From: an uncultured Candidatus Saccharibacteria bacterium
GTDB taxonomy: Bacteria; Patescibacteriota; Saccharimonadia; Saccharimonadales; Saccharimonadaceae
Direction of reading: 5' to 3'
NCBI GenBank assembly: GCA_949070545.1
Contig: CARTQV010000057.1
Span: 1-5,115 of the forward strand
Length of the DNA stretch: 5,115 nt
Positions 1 to 4,500 of the stretch are shown here, piece after piece (positions within the stretch are counted from its first letter, which is position 1; the number at the start of each line of letters is the position of its first letter). The notes beneath the pieces were generated by a model. The model was not told the origin of the DNA, did no database searches, and saw nothing but the letters and a program-made list of their open reading frames with translations. The position numbers and the translations under genes were made by a program.

Positions 1-1104
1 TGGTAACAAAATATTTGAAATATCCACCGACCCTGTCCCATCTTCAAAGAAAAGCTGCGCATTATCGAGACATATAATGATATTCTTTGCAGCAAAGGCT
101 TCACCGAGAATCCTCATCATCAAACTCTCAATTTGTCCGCGCCCACTCGCTGCCGAAATTAGTGCTGAAGCGTCTAGCATGAAAATCTGACGATATTTCA
201 AGTTTGCCGAAATCGGAGCGTCTGCGTCCATAAGTGCGTCCGCAAAGGCGTCTACAATCGTTGTTCGACCCGATCCATCTGGCCCAATCAGAGCCACATT
301 TTGTCTCCCATTATTCGAAAAGGTCGCGAGCATTTTGTCGACGATTTCTTTATGCGCGGCGAGGTGAACTTGGGCCTGCATTGCCCCCGAACGTTGCTCC
401 GAAAGATTTATCCCAAAGCGTTGCAAAGTTGGAATATACCCAAAAGTAAAATCTCGCGCAATCCCACCATCGCGTTTCCGCTTTCGCGCACTCTTCACGA
501 GGCCATGCAGATAGTTGTACCAAGTAATCCCAGTATAGAGGTCTTCTGGCTCCATTTTCATTTGTCGAAGAATATTTTCATATTGTGGGTGGTTCTGCAA
601 AATTGCAATCGCAATCATTCCACCCGAAATCGTCTCACCATCAACCTTCTTCCAAATTTCCCGCGCTGTTTTAAAAATTGGCTCCATATCATCAGAAATC
701 CCCTCCGCAGCCATTTCTAGCAGCCTCGGAGTCAGTCCAAACCTCAACGCCAAAAACGTTCCGCTACGTGTCTTGTATAAAATTGGCGCTAACTTTTGGG
801 GGGTCGGATTTTTGTCCAAAAGTCGTAGTACGTTCGCCGACAGCAAATCATTAATATCCTCGCTTTGCCCAGGTGGAACTGGGATAACTTCTTTCAGTAC
901 CCAGATGAAAAACATCGTTCCCATAAGTGCTAGTCCCAGTAATGCCCAACCGAGTGAATTGTGTTGATAAAAAACAAAATACATAAACCCGACTAGGCAA
1001 GCTGTAATCAAAGCTCCGAGCAAGGCTTTTGTCGCAACATGTCGAAAAATCTTACCTATTCTAGCTTCTTTCGCACGCAAACTATTATAATCAAACTCTT
1101 CCAT
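1..1104 (-). CDS. Membrane-anchored Clp/Hsp100-like AAA+ ATPase, partial (C-terminus outside window)
   Basis: The first 368 residues are visible; the reading frame runs open through the left edge. Hydrophobic segments at about 27-45 and 51-70 predict two membrane helices. Residues about 82-130 and 140-189 form two repeats resembling the Clp N-terminal (Clp_N) domain. A very basic stretch (204-211) and a linker follow, then the start of a first AAA+ domain (D1). Its P-loop is GPDGSGRTT (274-282), its Walker B region is IIICLDN (342-348), and SVDISNILLP at the edge matches the Clp D1 sequence after Walker B. Three usual residues differ: Arg280 for the P-loop Lys, Asn348 for the Walker B Glu, Gly321 for the pore-loop Tyr. 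Hsp100 proteins unfold substrates, sometimes for ClpP; whether this one does is unknown because D2 and any ClpP-binding loop are off-window. The ATG overlaps the upstream stop as TGATG and has a good Shine-Dalgarno, so the start is secure. The family call is firm; ATPase activity of D1 is doubtful. Confidence 0.85.
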   Translation of the reverse strand, partial: MEEFDYNSLRAKEARIGKIFRHVATKALLGALITACLVGFMYFVFYQHNSLGWALLGLALMGTMFFIWVLKEVIPVPPGQSEDINDLLSANVLRLLDKNPTPQKLAPILYKTRSGTFLALRFGLTPRLLEMAAEGISDDMEPIFKTAREIWKKVDGETISGGMIAIAILQNHPQYENILRQMKMEPEDLYTGITWYNYLHGLVKSARKRKRDGGIARDFTFGYIPTLQRFGINLSEQRSGAMQAQVHLAAHKEIVDKMLATFSNNGRQNVALIGPDGSGRTTIVDAFADALMDADAPISANLKYRQIFMLDASALISAASGRGQIESLMMRILGEAFAAKNIIICLDNAQLFFEDGTGSVDISNILLP

Positions 1105-1481
1105 CAGAACCTCACCTGCATAATTGCTAACACGAAACACACAACAACCAGTATCGGTGCTAATGGCCAAAGCACCGCAACAATTGCCCCCGCTACTGCC
1201 TGCACAATGATAATTACTGTCCCAATAATCAACAGAAAAAACCGCACCATTGCACCGACGAATCGCGATAAGAGACGATCAAAAAATGCCGAGAGTTGGT
1301 CGCCAAGCGCTTTCGAAGCTGTTCCGCCCGCCGAAATTTGTCGAAACGGTGCGAACATGTTGCGCACGAGCAACCGAATCGAGAAAAAGTCCGCAGCATT
1401 TTTCAGTTGGTTGCCCAGTCCATGCAAAAACATCATCCACCCCCGCGTCCACCACCACTGCAGCATTCCGATAAATAGCAT
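1104..1481 (-). CDS. Small conserved-type membrane protein, partner of the Clp-like ATPase
   Basis: A 125-residue protein of unknown function. The N-terminus is rich in tryptophan and glycine (WWWTRGW at 9-15). An amphipathic middle follows, including FFSIRLLVRNMFAPFRQISAG (32-52), which looks like a membrane-surface helix, and the C-terminus has a long hydrophobic region giving two probable membrane helices (about 79-103 and 104-121). There is no signal peptidase site. It is the first gene of a two-gene minus-strand operon; its TGA overlaps the ATG of the Clp-like ATPase by one base, so the two are probably made together and may form one membrane complex (inference). From memory, similar small proteins sit beside Clp-like ATPases in other Patescibacteria; this was not checked. 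The start at 1481 lies 8 nt after a TATAAT, suggesting a leaderless message. An in-frame ATG at 1466 (Met6) is an alternative start, though it also lacks a clear Shine-Dalgarno. Confidence 0.8.
   Translation of the reverse strand: MLFIGMLQWWWTRGWMMFLHGLGNQLKNAADFFSIRLLVRNMFAPFRQISAGGTASKALGDQLSAFFDRLLSRFVGAMVRFFLLIIGTVIIIVQAVAGAIVAVLWPLAPILVVVCFVLAIMQVRF
1110..1117 (-). promoter_or_regulatory. Shine-Dalgarno for the Clp-like gene, inside the upstream gene
   Basis: AGGTGAGG on the minus strand ends 5 nt before the ATG at 1104. It lies within the last codons of the upstream membrane-protein gene, whose TGA shares its A with this ATG. The arrangement predicts translational coupling and fixes the start of the Clp-like protein. 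Confidence 0.75.
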
Positions 1482-1489
1482 ATGTATAT

Positions 1490-1495
1490 ATTATA
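1490..1495 (-). promoter_or_regulatory. -10 box for the minus-strand operon, probable leaderless start
   Basis: A perfect TATAAT on the minus strand (1495 to 1490), preceded directly by TG, ends 8 nt before the ATG at 1481. Transcription would begin at about 1482-1484, at or next to the start codon, so no ribosome binding site can be present. No convincing -35 is seen; hexamers at 16-18 bp spacing match TTGACA poorly. It lies back to back with the plus-strand promoter of the DUF2130 gene, and the upstream parts of the two overlap. Confidence 0.55.
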
Positions 1496-1502
1496 CAGGT
1501 TT

Positions 1503-1530
1503 TTGGCGTTTTTGCTACTCATGCTATAAT
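1503..1530 (+). promoter_or_regulatory. Sigma-70-type promoter of the DUF2130 gene
   Basis: TTGGCG (1503-1508), a 16-bp spacer and TATAAT (1525-1530) with an extended -10 TG at 1522-1523. Transcription would start near 1537, giving a short leader of about 17 nt that contains a Shine-Dalgarno. This is the only gene here whose start has a conventional leader of its own. Confidence 0.7.
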
Positions 1531-1544
1531 CTAAATACTAAATC

Positions 1545-1550
1545 GGAGGA
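1545..1550 (+). promoter_or_regulatory. Strong Shine-Dalgarno GGAGGA of the DUF2130 gene
   Basis: GGAGGA ends 3 nt before the ATG at 1554. It fixes that start and shows that the host ribosome uses canonical anti-SD pairing, in contrast to the SD-less starts at 1481, 2807 and 4501. Confidence 0.8.
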
Positions 1551-1553
1551 AAC

Positions 1554-2762
1554 ATGGCATCAAATACCGAAATTATTTGTCCACATTGTCACAAAGCTTT
1601 TACGGTCAACGAAAGTGAATATGCTAGTCTTTTGAATCAAGTCAGCAAACAAGAAATCGCACGCGAAGTTCATGAGAAGCTAAGTCTTGCTACTCGTGAA
1701 AAAGCCGATGCAGTGAAGATTGCTAAAGCTGAAGCACTGAGCGATTTCCAAAAGACCTTATCGGACAAAGACTCTGAGATTATCAGTTTGAAATCCGAAC
1801 TTTCGAAAGCCAAAACCGAGCAAGACCTCGCCGTCATGAAAGCTATCTCAAAAGCCGAAAAAGAGCGTGATGATTTCAAAAACCAACTCAAAACCAAAGA
1901 CGCCGAAAAAAGTGCCCTCGAGCTTTCCTTAAAAGACAAATACGAAAGTGCTATCAAATTCAAAGATGAAGAAATTGAGCGTCTGAAAGATATGAAAATG
2001 CGCCTCAGCACAAAAATGGTTGGCGAAACCCTCGAACAACATTGTGAGACTGAGTTCAACAAATTGCGCCCAACGGCCTTCCAGAACGCTTATTTTGAGA
2101 AAGACAATGCGGTTTCGAAAGCTAGCGGCAGCAAAGGCGACTATATCTATCGCGAAAACGACGAAAATGGCAACGAAATCATCTCGATTATGTTTGAAAT
2201 GAAAAACGAAAACGAAACCACTGCCACGAAACATAAAAACGAGCATTTTTTCAAAGAACTCGACAAGGATCGACGTGAGAAGAAATGCGAATTTGCAGTT
2301 TTGGTTTCGATGCTTGAGGCCGATAACGAACTATATAATAACGGTATTGTTGACGTATCATTCCAATCTGGCTTCGAAAAGATGTATGTTATCCGCCCGC
2401 AGTTTTTTATCCCCATGATCACGCTTTTGCGTAATGCCGCGCTTAGCTCAATGCAATACAAATCCGAACTCGCACTTGTGAAAAATCAGAACATAGACAT
2501 CACACATTTTGAAGATAAAATTAACGCTTTCAAAGAAGGTTTTGCGAGGAATTATGACCTTGCCTCGCGCAAATTCAAGACCGCAATCGACGAAATCGAC
2601 AAAACCATCGATCACCTCCAAAAAACCAAAGAAAATCTTTTGCGTTCTGAAGATAATTTGCGCCTTGCGAACAACAAAGCCGAAGACTTGACCATCAAAC
2701 GTCTCACTCGTGGCAACCCAACCATGACCGAAAAATTCGCTGAGCTAAAATCTGAAGATTAA
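1554..2762 (+). CDS. DUF2130 domain protein, coiled coil plus PD-(D/E)XK-like nuclease fold
   Basis: A 402-residue cytoplasmic protein with no signal or membrane segment. It begins with a single CPHC motif (Cys9, Cys12), half of a zinc-ribbon site, so metal binding would need a dimer or His11/His13. Residues about 25-155 are charged, rich in Lys, Glu and Ala, and predict a long coiled coil. The DUF2130 core follows at about 155-300, with recognisable stretches such as KGDYIY (194-199), FEMKNE (214-219), the ATKHKNEHFFKELDKDR region and YVIRPQFFIP. Asp196 and Glu215-x-Lys217 are spaced like the D and E-x-K of PD-(D/E)XK nucleases, with a preceding helix holding acidic residues (LEQHCETEF). A nuclease or DNA-end-binding role is inferred from this pattern; the biological function of the family is not established. 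A second helical, probably coiled-coil, region fills 310-402. The start is set by a strong Shine-Dalgarno, the stop is TAA, and it is divergent from the Clp-like operon. Confidence 0.9.
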   Translation: MASNTEIICPHCHKAFTVNESEYASLLNQVSKQEIAREVHEKLSLATREKADAVKIAKAEALSDFQKTLSDKDSEIISLKSELSKAKTEQDLAVMKAISKAEKERDDFKNQLKTKDAEKSALELSLKDKYESAIKFKDEEIERLKDMKMRLSTKMVGETLEQHCETEFNKLRPTAFQNAYFEKDNAVSKASGSKGDYIYRENDENGNEIISIMFEMKNENETTATKHKNEHFFKELDKDRREKKCEFAVLVSMLEADNELYNNGIVDVSFQSGFEKMYVIRPQFFIPMITLLRNAALSSMQYKSELALVKNQNIDITHFEDKINAFKEGFARNYDLASRKFKTAIDEIDKTIDHLQKTKENLLRSEDNLRLANNKAEDLTIKRLTRGNPTMTEKFAELKSED

Positions 2763-2789
2763 ATCATTATTTAAGCAAAAGCAGTTTCG

Positions 2790-2798
2790 TGTTATAAT
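2790..2798 (+). promoter_or_regulatory. Extended -10 promoter of the PilB/GspE gene, probable leaderless start
   Basis: TGTTATAAT is a full extended -10 (TGnTATAAT) ending 8 nt before the ATG at 2807. The best -35 candidates near 2770-2776 match only three of six bases, as is common with extended -10 promoters. Transcription should begin at about 2805-2807. No Shine-Dalgarno lies between the box and the ATG. It occupies the 44-bp gap after the DUF2130 stop, where no terminator hairpin is visible, so read-through from upstream may add to expression. Confidence 0.65.
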
Positions 2799-2806
2799 CG
2801 TAGCTA

Positions 2807-4411
2807 ATGGACGAGCAAGAGATTCAGCGTAAACGACGCGACAACGAAGAAAAAGCGACCAAAGATCGCGCGCGTATTCTCGGTTTACCTTATCTCGATA
2901 CGCGTGATTTCGAGAAAACAATTCCGTTGGTATCTGGCGTCATGGACGTTGCCGACATGCGCAAAGACCTCATGGTCCCGCTTCAAAAAGGCGACGACGA
3001 ACAACCCTTCCGTTTCCTCGTCACGAGTCAGACCCCGAATAGCCTCCTGAATGACATGCGCAAAGCTTATTCCGAAGCTGGCGAACATGTCTCTTTCTTC
3101 TTGATTTCGATGTCGGCTTATCGCGCCTTCATGCTACGCTATGACCCGCCAAAAGAAGTCCATTATGATGATATCAAAATCGCAAAAGAGGGTGATTCGG
3201 AAACTATCGCCGAAGTCAGCAAGACTCTAAACGAAGTCCCGTCGGAAAAAGTTTTTGACTTTCTGATCGACCAAGCCGACAAGCTGAAGTCTTCCGATAT
3301 CCACATCGAAAACTTGCGTGACATCATTCGTATTCGTATGCGTGTCGACGGCATGCTTCACCCCGTCGCCGAGATTGATCGTGATCGTTATCGAGTCTTG
3401 ATGGGTGAGCTCTCCGCTCGAGCTGACATTTCTGCTGCTTCCATGAAGCCCCAATCCGGCCACATGCAAAAAGATGTCCAAGCTGACGGTTCGTCGCACT
3501 TGTTGAACATTCGTATCGAAACCGTCCCGACCATGTATGGTCAAGACGCCGTGATGCGCTTGTTTAACTTCGACGAGAGTTTGCTGAATCTTGATTTACT
3601 CGGGCTCTCTCCCGAAGAGCTCGCTATGATTCGCGAAATCATCTCTCATCCACGCGGACTAGTTCTGATGGTTGGCCCGACTGGCTCTGGTAAATCGACT
3701 ACACTCTATTCAATCCTGAACGCCCTGAACACAACCGAACGCAAAATTATCACCCTCGAGGATCCGATCGAATATGGTATTCGTGGCATCAGCCAGATTC
3801 CGATCCACACCAATGATGGTGGCTCTTTCGCTGAAGGCCTACGCTCGGTACTCCGTCTCGACCCTGATGTCGTCATGGTCGGTGAGATTCGCGATGCCGA
3901 TACCGCAAAAACCGCAATCCAAGCTTCAATCACGGGGCACTTGGTGCTTTCATCATTCCATGCGAACTCTACCGCTGCCGCTTTTGCACGTATGATTGAC
4001 TTAATTGGCACGAACCCGATTTTTGCAAGTTCAATTCGTCTCTTGATGGCCCAACGTCTCGTACGCAAACTGTCGGGCAGTAAAGAAGCCTACAAACCAG
4101 ACGCTGCCACAGCAGACTACATTCGTGGCGCGCTCTATGGACTTGATGTCAACCTCGACGACATGACTCTCTATAAACCTGTCCCGACTAAGGAAGCACC
4201 TTTCGGCTATCAAGGTCGCATGGTGCTCATGGAACAGCTCATCGTTTCTAGTGATGTACAGGCATACCTGCGTGGCGACATCAAAGACATCAATACTGAT
4301 GCTATCGAAATGACCGCTCGCGCGCAGGGAATGTTGACCTTGGAACAAAAGGGTGTTCTCGCGGCTTTGCGAGGTGAGACTACGCTCGAAGAAGTCTCCC
4401 GAGTAATTTAG
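2807..4411 (+). CDS. pilB: Type IV pilus / type II secretion assembly ATPase (PilB/GspE family)
   Basis: A 534-residue hexameric-type ATPase that would power pilin polymerisation from the cytoplasmic face of the membrane. The domains are complete: an N-terminal MshEN/T2SSE_N-like domain (about 20-115, starting at ILGLPYLD), a middle domain (about 145-255) with the signature SSDIHIEN, and the C-terminal motor (265-530). The motor has Walker A GPTGSGKST (290-298, Lys296), an Asp box around LEDPIEY (317-323, Glu318), Walker B VVMVGEIRD (355-363, Glu360) and a His box TGHLVLSSFHAN (376-387, His385), so it should be active. The N-terminal domain favours assembly (PilB/GspE) over retraction (PilT). 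Oddly, the protein has no cysteine: the tetracysteine zinc site of the family is replaced by RLVRKLSGSK (417-426) and a stretch ending GYQGR (467-471). The usual KPQDGR motif reads KPQSGH. No pilC, pilM or pilin gene adjoins it here. The ATG lies 8 nt after an extended -10, with no Shine-Dalgarno. Confidence 0.92.
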   Translation: MDEQEIQRKRRDNEEKATKDRARILGLPYLDTRDFEKTIPLVSGVMDVADMRKDLMVPLQKGDDEQPFRFLVTSQTPNSLLNDMRKAYSEAGEHVSFFLISMSAYRAFMLRYDPPKEVHYDDIKIAKEGDSETIAEVSKTLNEVPSEKVFDFLIDQADKLKSSDIHIENLRDIIRIRMRVDGMLHPVAEIDRDRYRVLMGELSARADISAASMKPQSGHMQKDVQADGSSHLLNIRIETVPTMYGQDAVMRLFNFDESLLNLDLLGLSPEELAMIREIISHPRGLVLMVGPTGSGKSTTLYSILNALNTTERKIITLEDPIEYGIRGISQIPIHTNDGGSFAEGLRSVLRLDPDVVMVGEIRDADTAKTAIQASITGHLVLSSFHANSTAAAFARMIDLIGTNPIFASSIRLLMAQRLVRKLSGSKEAYKPDAATADYIRGALYGLDVNLDDMTLYKPVPTKEAPFGYQGRMVLMEQLIVSSDVQAYLRGDIKDINTDAIEMTARAQGMLTLEQKGVLAALRGETTLEEVSRVI

Positions 4412-4421
4412 CTTGATGCTA

Positions 4422-4450
4422 TTGACAAAATGCTTATGGTATGCTACAAT
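4422..4450 (+). promoter_or_regulatory. Near-consensus promoter in the pilB-aminopeptidase gap
   Basis: A perfect TTGACA (4422-4427), a 17-bp spacer and TACAAT (4445-4450) with an extended -10 TG at 4442-4443. This is the best-matched promoter in the window. Its predicted start is at about 4457, next to an ATG at 4458 that opens an 11-codon ORF. It could make a leadered message for the aminopeptidase (about 44 nt of leader), a leaderless micro-ORF, or a small RNA. Confidence 0.65.
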
Positions 4451-4457
4451 GTAGATA

Positions 4458-4493
4458 ATGGCTCGCCGAGCCCTAGATTTTCATGTGCTATAA
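4458..4493 (+). other. Possible 11-residue leader ORF ahead of the aminopeptidase
   Basis: ATG to TAA encoding MARRALDFHVL. The ATG lies 7 nt after the TACAAT box, the same geometry as the leaderless starts at 1481, 2807 and 4501. The TACAAT-to-ATGG stretch resembles the TATAAT-to-ATGG stretch of pilB. The TAA falls inside the second -10 box and ends 7 nt before the aminopeptidase ATG, in a different frame, so termination and re-initiation is conceivable. ORFs this short arise by chance, and the peptide has no recognised motif. Confidence 0.25.
4460..4481 (+). terminator. Small GC-rich hairpin with short T-run, weak terminator candidate
   Basis: GGCTC (4460-4464) pairs with GAGCC (4468-4472) around a GCC loop; after five further bases comes TTTT (4478-4481). 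The stem is only 5 bp and the T-run short and offset, so as a terminator for pilB it would be weak. In transcripts starting near 4457 it would lie at the extreme 5' end and could act as a stabilising or attenuating leader hairpin instead. Confidence 0.25.
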
Positions 4494-4494
4494 T
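4486..4494 (+). promoter_or_regulatory. Extended -10 promoter of the aminopeptidase gene, probable leaderless start
   Basis: TGCTATAAT is a full extended -10 ending 6 nt before the ATG at 4501, so transcription should start on or within a base or two of the start codon. No -35 is visible at 16-18 bp (that region is the hairpin). The gene thus appears to have tandem promoters, this one and the near-consensus one at 4422-4450. Confidence 0.6.
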
Positions 4495-4500
4495 AGAGCT

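Noticed and set aside
234..967. Plus-strand open frames at 234-449, 301-720 and 773-967
   Set aside because: They are antisense to the Clp-like gene, show no family resemblance, and lack ribosome binding sites; the minus-strand frame carries clear Clp_N and AAA+ motifs.
1039..1635. 198-residue plus-strand frame crossing the divergent promoter region
   Set aside because: It covers the membrane-protein gene antisense, both promoters and the start of the DUF2130 gene; its composition is unstructured and it has no Shine-Dalgarno.
1670..2461. Minus-strand frames of 104-130 residues opposite the DUF2130 gene
   Set aside because: Their Ser/Phe-rich composition is the mirror of the Lys/Glu-rich coiled coil codons on the other strand; no start signals or motifs.
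2763..2806. Terminator between the DUF2130 gene and pilB
   Set aside because: The 44-bp gap has no GC-rich inverted repeat followed by a T-run.
2885..4348. Minus-strand and out-of-frame ORFs within the pilB region
   Set aside because: Shadows of a strongly motif-supported gene; none shows recognisable domains.
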